Shown: positions 50,629 through 58,812 of the stretch, in pieces
Layout of the letters: each line of letters begins with the position of its first letter
How positions within the stretch are numbered: the stretch's first letter is position 1
Assembly: GCF_002205895.1 (NCBI RefSeq)
Contig: NZ_NJDE01000002.1
Coordinates: forward strand, 434,001-498,000
From: Saccharibacillus sp. O23
GTDB lineage: Bacteria; Bacillota; Bacilli; Paenibacillales; Paenibacillaceae
Direction of reading: 5' to 3'
Length of the DNA stretch: 64,000 nucleotides
Made by a program: the position numbers and the translations under genes
The notes under the pieces: generated by a model
The model's input: the letters and a program-made list of their open reading frames with translations, nothing else
The model's database searches: none
Told to the model about the DNA's origin: nothing

Positions 50629-51672
50629 TTAAACTTTCGCCGGTTTTTTGTTTCCTTTGCCGCCGGACTTGTTAGCGTTGGAGCCTTTTTTGTTTGCCGA
50701 AGCAGGACCGGACGTTTTCGGGTCCGCCGTGTTTTTGGCCGAATTCTTGTTTTTCCCGCCGCTCGGAGTCGAATCGGCCAATTGAAGTATTTTCCCCGCA
50801 AGAGTGCCTTTGTTTCCGGAATCGTCGCTGCCCGGTTTGTCCGAACGCGAAGCTTCCATGGCCGCGATCGAGGCCGGATCGGTCGGATACATTTTGCGGA
50901 ACAAGAGCGTTTGCAGCAGCAGGAACGAACCGCTCGCCATCCAGTACAGCGGCATGGCCGCCGGAGCGCTGAACGAGAAGAACAACATCATCAGCGGCGA
51001 GATATAGCTCATGATCGCCATCTGTTTGCGCTGCTCTTCGGTCATGTTGTACTGCGCGATCTTGGCTTGCGCCAGATAGAGGACCGCGACCAGAACCGCC
51101 ATGATCCAATCCGGCTTGCCGAGTTGGAACCACCAGAACGAATGCGTCGACAATTCCGGCGTCAAGCGAATCGCGGTGTACAGACCCGACAGAATCGGAA
51201 GCTGAATCAAGATCGGCAGACACCCGATATTCAGCGGGTTGAAGCTGTGCTTCTGATAGAGCGCCATCATCTCCTGCTGCATCAGCTTCTGCTGTTCGGC
51301 GTCCTTCTTGTTGTCGTATTTCTTCTTCAGCGCGTCGAGTTCCGGCTGCATCGCGCTCATCTTGATCTTCATCTGCTGCTGCGAGCGCGCTTGACGCATC
51401 ATCAGCGGGAACAACACGGCCCGGACGATCAACGTAATGCCGATGATGCCGATTCCGTAACTGCCGCCGAACCAACCGGCCAGATGTTGAATCAGGTACG
51501 AGATCGGGAAAACGATGTAATGATTGAAAAATCCCGGCGTCGAGCTGGTGATTTCCCCGCTTTGCGCGCCGCACCCGGATAATAAAGTCACAAGAGCGAG
51601 CAAAGCGATTATCGCGAGAAACTTACCTTTTTTGGAACCGAAAATGAATCCTTTGGACTGTTGATGCTGCAT
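50629..51672 (-). CDS. yidC: membrane protein insertase YidC (second copy type, SpoIIIJ/YqjG)
   Basis: A 347-residue insertase. The lipobox LLSGC near 30-34 marks the gram-positive type. The five membrane helices include GIIGITLIVRAVLFPLMMRQ with the conserved hydrophilic-groove arginine, and NPLNIGCLPILIQLPILSGL, then FSAPAAMPLYWMASGSFLLL. The C-terminal tail is lysine-rich (about 275-347) for ribosome contact. It is not next to rnpA and is preceded by a membrane leader ORF, as yqjG is by mifM in B. subtilis; it is likely the inducible copy. ATG 51672 has GAGGAGG inside a stem. Confidence 0.93.
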   Translation of the reverse strand: MQHQQSKGFIFGSKKGKFLAIIALLALVTLLSGCGAQSGEITSSTPGFFNHYIVFPISYLIQHLAGWFGGSYGIGIIGITLIVRAVLFPLMMRQARSQQQMKIKMSAMQPELDALKKKYDNKKDAEQQKLMQQEMMALYQKHSFNPLNIGCLPILIQLPILSGLYTAIRLTPELSTHSFWWFQLGKPDWIMAVLVAVLYLAQAKIAQYNMTEEQRKQMAIMSYISPLMMLFFSFSAPAAMPLYWMASGSFLLLQTLLFRKMYPTDPASIAAMEASRSDKPGSDDSGNKGTLAGKILQLADSTPSGGKNKNSAKNTADPKTSGPASANKKGSNANKSGGKGNKKPAKV

Positions 51673-51962
51673 GCTGTTGTTCCTCCTCGTTGATGGAAAT
51701 AGACGTCATCCATCGAGGAGGCGCAATCGCCGCCGTCGTCGTCGGGCGCTTCGCGCCGTCTGACCATCCGGCTTAACCGGGTCGGGGCATCGCAGCCGTG
51801 CGGCGCGGGAATCAGCGCGAAGTAATTCCGGTAATCGTAATTGCCGGTCCAGATCCACGTGATCCGCAATCCGCCGTACAAGAACAACAAATAGAAATAG
51901 CGCAGAACGAGCAGCAAGCTGATCGAAAGTAAATAAGGGAGCAAATCCTGAAGATCGAGCAA
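51609..51962 (-). CDS. MifM-like regulatory leader peptide upstream of yidC
   Basis: A 117-residue frame with TTG 51962 behind AAGGAGG at eight bases. It opens with a long membrane helix (about 8-35, DLLPYLLSISLLLVLRYFYL then LFLYGG), then LRITWIWTGN, a basic stretch and the acidic run REAPDDDGGD, and overlaps the yidC start by 64 bases. In mRNA the DDD codons lie just before the 5' arm of a stem that covers the yidC ribosome site. This is the layout of B. subtilis MifM, which stalls in an acidic stretch when its membrane insertion is poor. Sequence similarity to MifM itself is slight. Confidence 0.65.
   Translation of the reverse strand: MLDLQDLLPYLLSISLLLVLRYFYLLFLYGGLRITWIWTGNYDYRNYFALIPAPHGCDAPTRLSRMVRRREAPDDDGGDCASSMDDVYFHQRGGTTACSINSPKDSFSVPKKVSFSR
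51682..51721 (-). promoter_or_regulatory. stem sequestering the yidC ribosome site
   Basis: CCTCCTCG (8) plus ATGGA (5) pair with TCCAT and CGAGGAGG across an 11-base loop, one 3-base bulge. CGAGGAGG on the mRNA is the ribosome site of yidC (ATG 51672). Confidence 0.8.
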
Positions 51963-52012
51963 AGGATTCACCTCCTTTCGCCGTTCAAATTATTGAATCT
52001 TTAATTGTGAAT

Positions 52013-52041
52013 AGTATAACATTCTGCGGAACAAAGGTAAA
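52013..52041 (-). promoter_or_regulatory. promoter for the leader ORF and yidC
   Basis: TTTACC, 17 bases, TATACT on the minus strand, 50 bases upstream of the leader start. Confidence 0.55.
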
Positions 52042-52120
52042 CAACCGTGATTGAAAACGGTGTGATTATGGGGTGTTGATTGTGTTGCTTCTATTTTCCA
52101 GCGACCTGTATTTTCACAAT

Positions 52121-52157
52121 AAAAATGCCCGCTGTCAGAATCTTTCCTGAGCGGGCT
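52121..52157 (-). terminator. terminator after the gene at 52171
   Basis: GCCCGCTCAGG...CTGACAGCGGGC followed by ATTTTTATT on the minus strand. Confidence 0.8.
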
Positions 52158-52170
52158 CTATGTTTTTTGC

Positions 52171-52548
52171 TCATAATTTTTCACTTAATTTTAATTGCAG
52201 ATCCAACTCTTTAACGATTTCATCATAGACTTTCGATGTCGTGTTTTGCCAAATAATTGAATCTTGGCGCAAAAAGCTCAGTACTCGTCTGCTGCTTTGT
52301 TCGAAGGCGATCCGTATGCTGCTGTCCACCTTCAAATGCGTGGTGTCGCTCACAATTTTTTCGTACTGTTCGCAAATATCTTTTTGCTCGATTTTTTGCC
52401 CCGGATTCAAGGGAAGCCACTCGTAAGCCCCGTTTTCTACGATATCCAAAGATCCGGCAATATATAGCATTGAAGAATCTTTCAAAAAAGCTTTAATCAG
52501 AACTGAAATTGCAAGGAGTTTCTTCCTCAAAACTTCTGTTTCATCCAT
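52171..52548 (-). CDS. hypothetical protein, AT-rich
   Basis: A 125-residue protein with no family I recognise. VLRKKLLAISVLIKAFLKDS and KVYDEIVKELDLQLKLSEKL are helical ends around a mixed middle (GAYEWLPLNPGQKIEQKDIC). It is visibly AT-richer than its neighbours, hinting at transfer. ATG 52548 has GGGGAG eight bases upstream. It could be a small defence-type or immunity-like protein, but nothing in the sequence proves this. Confidence 0.6.
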   Translation of the reverse strand: MDETEVLRKKLLAISVLIKAFLKDSSMLYIAGSLDIVENGAYEWLPLNPGQKIEQKDICEQYEKIVSDTTHLKVDSSIRIAFEQSSRRVLSFLRQDSIIWQNTTSKVYDEIVKELDLQLKLSEKL

Positions 52549-52763
52549 CGTGCTGTCTCCCCTAACATTCCAGTTTAACTCGGAACATCCAGTAATTTCA
52601 CCTTTTCGCGGCATCTTATTTTATCATCGAATCATTTATCAATTCAATAGTGAACAATTGGAATAATTGATCGGGCTTTCACACTCCTGCTTCAATTGCT
52701 TCCTAATAAGGTAAAAAGTTGTATGATCATCCAACAAATCGAACCCGGAAAGCAGGAAGTTCC

Positions 52764-55001
52764 ATGATGAGCTACCGAAAAAGACAACTGCTCGGCTTCG
52801 GCGCGATTTTGTTCGCTTTGATGATTCTGCTGATCGCGCTGGCCGCCATGCTGGACGGGGTCAGGCAGAATCTATCCGAGATCATGGACGAACGTTACGA
52901 CAAGGTCAGCCGTTCGGCGGCTTTTCGCAACAACTTTTCGTATCTCGACAGCGAGGTCGGCTACCTGATCAACGAGACGGACTCTACCAAAGCCGCCGCC
53001 CATATCGCGCAGATCGATCGCCGTAGCCAAGACGCCTACTCCCACCTCTCTTATCTGCAAATGCATATCGGCAGCGATGCCAACGCCCGCCTGCTGGATT
53101 CGATTCAGCAAGGGATGGATCGTTACATGAACGTGCTGGACCGAATCAATACGGCGCTGGACGCCGGAGATTCCGACGCAGCCGCCGCTTTGTTCGTCGA
53201 AGAAGCTCAAGGCGTCCGCACCAACCTGCTCCGCAATCTCGGCGAATACACGATGCTTCAAGAAGAAAAGATGCAGCGGGCCAACCGTGAAGCGGATGCC
53301 CGATTCGTCGATATTTTGAATGTCAGCGCAGCCTCCGCTCTGTTGATCGTGCTGATCGGCGTCGCTTCGGCGATGTGGGTCATTCGGGGCACCGGCAAAA
53401 ACCTGCGCAGGATTACCGACGTCATGGATCGTTTCGATCCGGGCGCGGTCGAGCGAATGTCTCGTTTGGAGATCGGAACGAACGACGAAATCGGCAATAT
53501 CGCGCGCGGCTACAATCACATGCTGAACGCTTTGGAAGAACACAACGCGCGCGTACGGGAATTCAATCGACGCAACGAAGACGATAATTGGCTGCAAACC
53601 CGGCTGAACGAGTTGGTTCTTCTGTACCATCAGGTTCCCAGCCCGAGCGAATTGGCGCGCAGTTTCCTGTCTATCGTCGCTCCGGCCGTCCGCGCGTCTT
53701 CCGGCCTGTTCTATATTCGCGAGACGCAAGGCGGCGAGACGATGTTCGTCCGCCTCTCCGCTTACGCCGACGAAGGACCGACGGACACCGCGCAGAAATT
53801 TCGCCTCGGCGAAGGTCTGGTCGGTCAGGCTGCCGCCGATCGCCGGGAGATCCTGATCGACGTTCCTGACGATTACCCCGGCTTAATACGCTCGGGCGGG
53901 GGGAGTTACAAGCCCAAGCAGGTCTGGATCGTGCCGATCGAAACGGACGATCGCGTAGAAGCCGTCGTCGAGTTGTCGTCTCTCCAGCCGTTTTCTCCGC
54001 TGCATCGACGGCTGATCGAACAGATGCGTTCTACGCTGGGCATCGCGCTGCAAAGCGTGTCCGGCCGCGCCGAGGTAGAACGGCTGTTGTCGGAAGCGCA
54101 GACATTGACCGAAGAACTGCGTCTTCAACAAGAAGAACTCCAATCCGTCAACGTGCAGCTTAAGCAGCAGTACGGACAAGCCGAAGAAAGCCGGCGCGAA
54201 CTGCTCGAAGCGCAGCGCGAACTGGAATCGACGGCCGAAGAACTCCGGCAGTCTTCTCAATATAAATCCGAATTCCTCGCGAATATGTCCCATGAGCTTC
54301 GCACGCCGCTGAACAGCATCCTGATCCTGTCCCAATTGATTGCCGAAAATCCCGACACCGGCGACAGCGAAAAAGAAAACTACGCGGAAATCATCCATCG
54401 TTCCGGACAAGATCTGCTGGAGATCGTCAACGACGTGCTGGATCTGTCCAAAGTCGAAGCCGGGATGCTGGACGTTACTCGGGAAACGGTTTCTCTGCGG
54501 GATTTCCCCGAGCTCGTTCATTACGGCTTCGAAGCGCTGGCCCGGCAAAAAAATCTCGAATTCGAAGTTTCCGTCGCCGAAGACGTGCCCGACTTTTTCT
54601 ATACGGACGGCAAAAGATTTCAGCAGATCGTCAAGAATCTGTTGTCCAATGCCTTCAAATTCACTCCGGCGGGCAAAGTCACCTGCACGATCGAAAAAAC
54701 GGACGTCCGAAATCTGCCGTGCTCCGCGACGGGCGCTCCAGCCGCCGAATCGGCGATCGCCGTTACGGTAAGCGATACGGGCATCGGAATCGCCGAAGAC
54801 AAGCGCGAGATGATCTTCGAAGCCTTCCGCCAAGCGGACGGCAGCACGGAGCGCATGTACGGCGGTACCGGTCTGGGATTATCGATCTGCCGGGAACTCT
54901 CGAAACTGCTGGGCGGCTGCATGACGCTGGAGAGCACGGTGGGCCGAGGCAGCACGTTTACTTTGTTTCTGCCGGAGATGCCCGAACCGTCACCGGAATG
55001 A
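52764..55001 (+). CDS. sensor histidine kinase (HAMP-GAF-HisKA-HATPase_c)
   Basis: A 745-residue membrane kinase. Helix 1 (about 12-33) is followed by a four-helix-type extracellular sensor (about 35-180, CHASE3-like), helix 2 (185-208), HAMP (209-265), a GAF domain (about 285-430), a coiled coil (435-510, EELRLQQEELQSVNVQLKQQ), HisKA with the phosphorylated H in MSHELRTPLNS near 513, and HATPase_c with NLLSNAFKFTP, DTGIGIAED and GGTGLGLSICREL. No receiver domain is attached and no response regulator gene adjoins. The lack of a partner suggests a phosphorelay with a distant regulator. ATG 52764 and 52767 are both possible starts. Confidence 0.92.
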   Translation: MMSYRKRQLLGFGAILFALMILLIALAAMLDGVRQNLSEIMDERYDKVSRSAAFRNNFSYLDSEVGYLINETDSTKAAAHIAQIDRRSQDAYSHLSYLQMHIGSDANARLLDSIQQGMDRYMNVLDRINTALDAGDSDAAAALFVEEAQGVRTNLLRNLGEYTMLQEEKMQRANREADARFVDILNVSAASALLIVLIGVASAMWVIRGTGKNLRRITDVMDRFDPGAVERMSRLEIGTNDEIGNIARGYNHMLNALEEHNARVREFNRRNEDDNWLQTRLNELVLLYHQVPSPSELARSFLSIVAPAVRASSGLFYIRETQGGETMFVRLSAYADEGPTDTAQKFRLGEGLVGQAAADRREILIDVPDDYPGLIRSGGGSYKPKQVWIVPIETDDRVEAVVELSSLQPFSPLHRRLIEQMRSTLGIALQSVSGRAEVERLLSEAQTLTEELRLQQEELQSVNVQLKQQYGQAEESRRELLEAQRELESTAEELRQSSQYKSEFLANMSHELRTPLNSILILSQLIAENPDTGDSEKENYAEIIHRSGQDLLEIVNDVLDLSKVEAGMLDVTRETVSLRDFPELVHYGFEALARQKNLEFEVSVAEDVPDFFYTDGKRFQQIVKNLLSNAFKFTPAGKVTCTIEKTDVRNLPCSATGAPAAESAIAVTVSDTGIGIAEDKREMIFEAFRQADGSTERMYGGTGLGLSICRELSKLLGGCMTLESTVGRGSTFTLFLPEMPEPSPE

Positions 55002-55075
55002 AAGCTTCCCGATCCGATCGCGCGAGTCGACGATCGGCAGCACGTCCAAGCCTCTTGATCGAATCGGGCATAAAA

Positions 55076-55109
55076 AAGACCTTCGAACCGTAACGGTTCG
55101 AAGGTCTTT
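55076..55109. terminator. bidirectional terminator
   Basis: AAAGACCTTCGAACCG-TAA-CGGTTCGAAGGTCTTT, perfect stem between convergent genes. Confidence 0.9.
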
Positions 55110-55137
55110 ACTTCTATTGGACGAGCGGAAGACCGCT

Positions 55138-56019
55138 TTACTGCCCGATCTTGCGTTCGCCGTCGTACGTCGCCAATACGCCGTACAGTTCCGGTCTGCG
55201 GTCGCGGAACACGCCCCATTCGATGCGGTCGATCTCCAGCTGATCCAGATCGAATTCGGCCGTCAGGACTTCTTCTTGATCGCGGCTCGCTTCGACGATC
55301 TTGTTGCCGCGAGGTCCCGCGATAAACGAAGAACCGTAGAAGTTGATCGACGAGTCTTCGTCGCTCTCCGGTCCGATCCGGTTCGACGCGATGACCGGAA
55401 TCAGGTTGGATCCGGCATGACCGATCATGCAGGCCTGCCAGTGGTCTTTGGAATCGATCGAGCTGTCCTGCGGTTCCGAACCGATCGCGGTCGGGTACAG
55501 CAGGATCTCGGCGCCCATCAGCGCCATCGCGCGAGCGGCTTCCGGATACCATTGGTCCCAGCAGATGCCGACGCCGATCTTGCCGTAACGGGTATTCCAG
55601 ACTTTGAAGCCGGTATCGCCCGGATTGAAGTAGAACTTCTCTTCGTAGCCCGGTCCGTCCGGAATATGGCTTTTGCGATACGTGCCGAGCACTTGGCCGT
55701 CCGCGTCGATCATCGCGAGCGCGTTGTAGCGCGCATAGTTTTTCTTTTCGTAAAAGCTGATCGGCAGCACGACTTGCAGTTCTTCGGCGATCTGCTTGAA
55801 ATGGCGGATCGCTTTGTTGTTCTCCAACTCCGTCGCGTATTGATAATACTCCGCTTTTTCTTTCTGACAGAAATACGGCGTCTCGAACAGCTCTTGCAGC
55901 AGGATGACCTGCGCGCCTTCCGCGGCCGCTTTGCGCACGAGCGCTTCGGCTTTGCGAATATTATCGTCGATATCCCAAGTACAGCTCATCTGGGTTGCGG
56001 CTACTTTCACTTTTCTCAT
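55138..56019 (-). CDS. aguB: N-carbamoylputrescine amidase
   Basis: A 293-residue nitrilase-fold enzyme that converts N-carbamoylputrescine to putrescine, CO2 and ammonia. The catalytic triad E-K-C is visible: E in LLQELFETPYF near 44, K in YRKSHIPDGPGYEE near 117, and C in GVGICWDQWYPEAAR near 155. Together with aguA 73 bp upstream it forms the agmatine-to-putrescine route. The inner ATG 56019 is preferred over ATG 56064. Confidence 0.95.
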   Translation of the reverse strand: MRKVKVAATQMSCTWDIDDNIRKAEALVRKAAAEGAQVILLQELFETPYFCQKEKAEYYQYATELENNKAIRHFKQIAEELQVVLPISFYEKKNYARYNALAMIDADGQVLGTYRKSHIPDGPGYEEKFYFNPGDTGFKVWNTRYGKIGVGICWDQWYPEAARAMALMGAEILLYPTAIGSEPQDSSIDSKDHWQACMIGHAGSNLIPVIASNRIGPESDEDSSINFYGSSFIAGPRGNKIVEASRDQEEVLTAEFDLDQLEIDRIEWGVFRDRRPELYGVLATYDGERKIGQ

Positions 56020-56092
56020 GGTAAAATATCCAGCTCCTCTCGATTGCGCATCTGCGGTATTCAAACTTCTATACGAATTACCCGTTCGCGGA

Positions 56093-57121
56093 TCAACGAC
56101 CCGCTGGGATCTGCTGCGTGGTACAATGCACGTTGCCGCCTTCGCGGATCACGGCCATGCCGTCGACGGTACGGATGCGGTAGTCGGGGAACGTTTCTTG
56201 CAGGACCTGCTCGGCCAGACGGTCCGTCTCCGCCGCCGCTCCACCGAATACCGGCAGAATGATGCCTCCGTTGACGAAATAGAAGTTCAAGTAGCTCAGC
56301 GTCAAACGGCTGCCTTCGTATTCGAGATACGGCGGCTGCTGGATCTTGACAATCTCCAATTTGCGTCCTCGGGCATCCGTCGCTTCTTCCAGAATCCGCA
56401 GGTTCTCCTGCGTGATGGCATAGTTCTCGTCGGCCGGGTCGTCGCAGACTTGAATGATCACTTTGCCCGGCGCCGCGAAGCAGGCCGCGTTGTCGACGTG
56501 ACCGTCCGTCTCGTCGCCGGCGAGTCCGCGGTTCAGCCAGATGATCTTCTCGACGTTCGTGAAGTTCTTGACGTGTTCTTCGATCTCTTCGCGGCTCAGC
56601 GAAGGATTGCGGTTCTCGTTGAGCAGGCATTCTTCGGTCGTCAGCAGGGTGCCTTCGCCGTCGACATGGATCGAACCGCCTTCGAGTACCAGCTGCGCGT
56701 CGAAACGGCGCAGTCCGAGATGTTCCAGCACAGCAGGCGCGACCGCGTCGTCCAGATCCCAAGGAGAGTATTTGCCGCCCCAAGCGTTGAAGCCCCAATT
56801 GATGCCGGCGCGTTCGCCTTCTTCGTTCACGACGATCGTCGGACCGTTGTCGCGCAGCCAAGCATCGTTATGCGGGATCACGAGCAACTCGACCGAATGG
56901 CCGGCGAAGACCGGATGCAGACGCTCTACGTCTTCCGGATTCACGACGAGCGTGACCGGTTCGAATTCGGCGATCGCTTTGACCAGTTCGGCGTATCCGC
57001 CGCAAACTTCCTCGAAGTTGTTCGGGTAGACCATCGAAGCCTGAACCGGCCAAGACAGCATCGTTCGTTCGTGCGGCGCCCATTCGGCGGGCATTTTATA
57101 ATGAAGATTTTTCGGATTCAT
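56093..57121 (-). CDS. aguA: agmatine deiminase
   Basis: A 342-residue enzyme that hydrolyses agmatine to N-carbamoylputrescine and ammonia. The pentein-fold residues include HDAWLRDNGPTIVV near 85, GGSIHVDGEGTLLTTEECLL near 158, HVDNAACFA near 212 and the catalytic cysteine in GGNVHCTTQQIP at the C-terminus. It heads the operon with aguB and supplies polyamine precursor from arginine decarboxylation. A good promoter lies 95 bases upstream of ATG 57121. Confidence 0.95.
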   Translation of the reverse strand: MNPKNLHYKMPAEWAPHERTMLSWPVQASMVYPNNFEEVCGGYAELVKAIAEFEPVTLVVNPEDVERLHPVFAGHSVELLVIPHNDAWLRDNGPTIVVNEEGERAGINWGFNAWGGKYSPWDLDDAVAPAVLEHLGLRRFDAQLVLEGGSIHVDGEGTLLTTEECLLNENRNPSLSREEIEEHVKNFTNVEKIIWLNRGLAGDETDGHVDNAACFAAPGKVIIQVCDDPADENYAITQENLRILEEATDARGRKLEIVKIQQPPYLEYEGSRLTLSYLNFYFVNGGIILPVFGGAAAETDRLAEQVLQETFPDYRIRTVDGMAVIREGGNVHCTTQQIPAGR

Positions 57122-57215
57122 GGTCAGTCGTCCCCTTGCTTGAAAAATAGAGTGCGGCATTCATAAAACTTCATGCGAAAGCGGCGAAAAAGCCCGGCAA
57201 TCGTTCGCGAACACC

Positions 57216-57245
57216 ATCATACAATAAGTTATACTACCCTTTCAA
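57216..57245 (-). promoter_or_regulatory. aguAB promoter
   Basis: TTGAAA, 18 bases, TATGAT on the minus strand. Confidence 0.6.
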
Positions 57246-57260
57246 CTCTTAATCAGAGGA

Positions 57261-57348
57261 TTACGCTTTCCTGAAACGCACGCGCCTTAGATGCGGTTCC
57301 ACCGGAGACTTCGTACATGCTTTAGGTACGAAATCTCAAGGAGCGTAA
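57261..57348. repeat. structured intergenic inverted repeats of unknown function
   Basis: TTACGCT pairs with AGCGTAA across 74 bases; inside, GAGACTTCGTAC pairs with GTACGAAATCTC (one mismatch on this strand, a wobble on the other). The motif GGTGGAACCGCAT on the minus strand resembles the T-box core, but no gene follows that would use it. Confidence 0.5.
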
Positions 57349-57383
57349 CCTTACCTTTAGTGTTGACAAGGTACTAAGTTAAT

Positions 57384-58628
57384 TCAAAGGTCGTTTGCGC
57401 GCGCCCGGGATCGACGGCGAACCGGCAGGACCAACAGCAGGTACGAGCTTAATGCGAGCAGCTCCGCGCAGCCGATCACGAGCCCCATCGGGAAAGCGGT
57501 CGTTCCGCTTCCGAGTCCGACCAGCGGACTGGCCGCCGCGCCGAGCAGCAGCGGCATCAAGCCGATCAAGGCCGACGCGCTCCCTGCCGTGCGAGGTTCT
57601 TGACTTTGCATCGCCAGCGAAGTGGTTGTCGCGGCAACCATTCCGACGCTCGCCACGATCAAGAACAACAGCGGAGCGATCGCCGGAAGTCCTCCGCCCG
57701 ATCCGGTCACGACGGTCAGCGAGACGCCTGCTCCGAAAGCGATCAGCAGCCCGGTCACAAGAAGTCTGCTTTCGCCCGCGCGCTGCACCAGCCGCCCGGT
57801 GATCTGCGAGAACAGCACGATCCCGAGTCCGTTGACGGCGAAAAACAAACTGTAACCTTGCGGCGACACGCCGAACAGATCTTGAATAACGAACGGCGAA
57901 CCCGCGATATACGCGAACATTCCGGCCATAACGAAAGCTTGGGACAGCGCGTATCCGACAAAAGCCCGATTGCCCAGCAGCTGTCCGAACGTGCGCAGCG
58001 TATCGCTTAACCCTCCCGACGAACGCCGTTCGCGCTCCAAAGTCTCGGGCAGACCCAGCATGACCGCGAGCAGCATCAGGCCGCCTATGGCGCACAGCAC
58101 CGAGAATACGCCGCGCCAAGACACGACATTCAAGATCAAGCCGCCGAAGATCGGGGCAAGAATCGGCGCCAAGCCGTTCACCAGCATCAGCAGGGTGAAA
58201 AACTTGGTCAATTCGGTTCCGGCATACAGATCGCGAACGACGGCTCGCGAGATGACGATTCCGGCGGCCCCGGCCGCGCCTTGAATCAGTCTTAACGCGA
58301 TCAGCAGCCAGATCGACGACGCGAACGCGCAGGCCAGAGAAGCAAGGGTGTACAAACAGAGCGCCACGATTAGCGGACCGCGACGTCCTCGAATATCGCT
58401 CAGCGGACCTGCGATCAATTGGCCGAGCGCCAAACCCAACAGGCAGGCGGTCAAACTGAGCTGCGCAAGAGAAGCGGTCGTTTCGAGATTCTGCGCGAGC
58501 GTAGGCAGCGCAGGCAGATACATGTCGATCGACAGCGGGCCGAACGCGGACAGCGAACCCAGAATCAGCACGAATTTCAGGCGTTCCCCGCGGCCGATCG
58601 GCGATCTGCCGGAGACGGATTGGGACAT
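57384..58628 (-). CDS. Bcr/CflA family drug-resistance MFS transporter
   Basis: A 414-residue 12-helix exporter. The MFS motif A is GPLSDIRGRRGPLI near 75-88, with the Bcr family LSIDMYLPALPTLAQ start at about 27-41 and MLVNGLAPILAPIFGG in helix 5. It would export drugs or metabolites by proton antiport. The start at ATG 58628 is preferred over an upstream frame that adds basic residues. Substrate unknown. Confidence 0.93.
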   Translation of the reverse strand: MSQSVSGRSPIGRGERLKFVLILGSLSAFGPLSIDMYLPALPTLAQNLETTASLAQLSLTACLLGLALGQLIAGPLSDIRGRRGPLIVALCLYTLASLACAFASSIWLLIALRLIQGAAGAAGIVISRAVVRDLYAGTELTKFFTLLMLVNGLAPILAPIFGGLILNVVSWRGVFSVLCAIGGLMLLAVMLGLPETLERERRSSGGLSDTLRTFGQLLGNRAFVGYALSQAFVMAGMFAYIAGSPFVIQDLFGVSPQGYSLFFAVNGLGIVLFSQITGRLVQRAGESRLLVTGLLIAFGAGVSLTVVTGSGGGLPAIAPLLFLIVASVGMVAATTTSLAMQSQEPRTAGSASALIGLMPLLLGAAASPLVGLGSGTTAFPMGLVIGCAELLALSSYLLLVLPVRRRSRARANDL

Positions 58629-58764
58629 AGGGATTGCAGCTTCCTTTCTCGGACGAATAATCGAAATCCGGCGCGCGAACGCGCCGCAAGACACTAATCT
58701 TCGATTATCGGTCTTTCCCGCCCGAACGTCAATGGCGGCGCTCCCTTTTTTCGGTTCTTTGATT

Positions 58765-58811
58765 TTTTTGGTTTTCTATTGTGAATTTTTCATCATATAA
58801 TTTATTTTCTG
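58765..58811. repeat. AT-rich 3'-flank motif, copy 2
   Basis: Nearly identical to 12778-12826, sharing TATTGTGAATTTTTCAT and flanks; directly follows the stop of the ketopantoate-reductase-like gene. Confidence 0.4.
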
Positions 58812-58812
58812 A

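Noticed and set aside
57290-57320. T-box riboswitch before aguA
   Set aside because: The GGTGGAACCGC match is partial, no terminator follows, and the aguA promoter lies downstream of it, so it would not be in the transcript.
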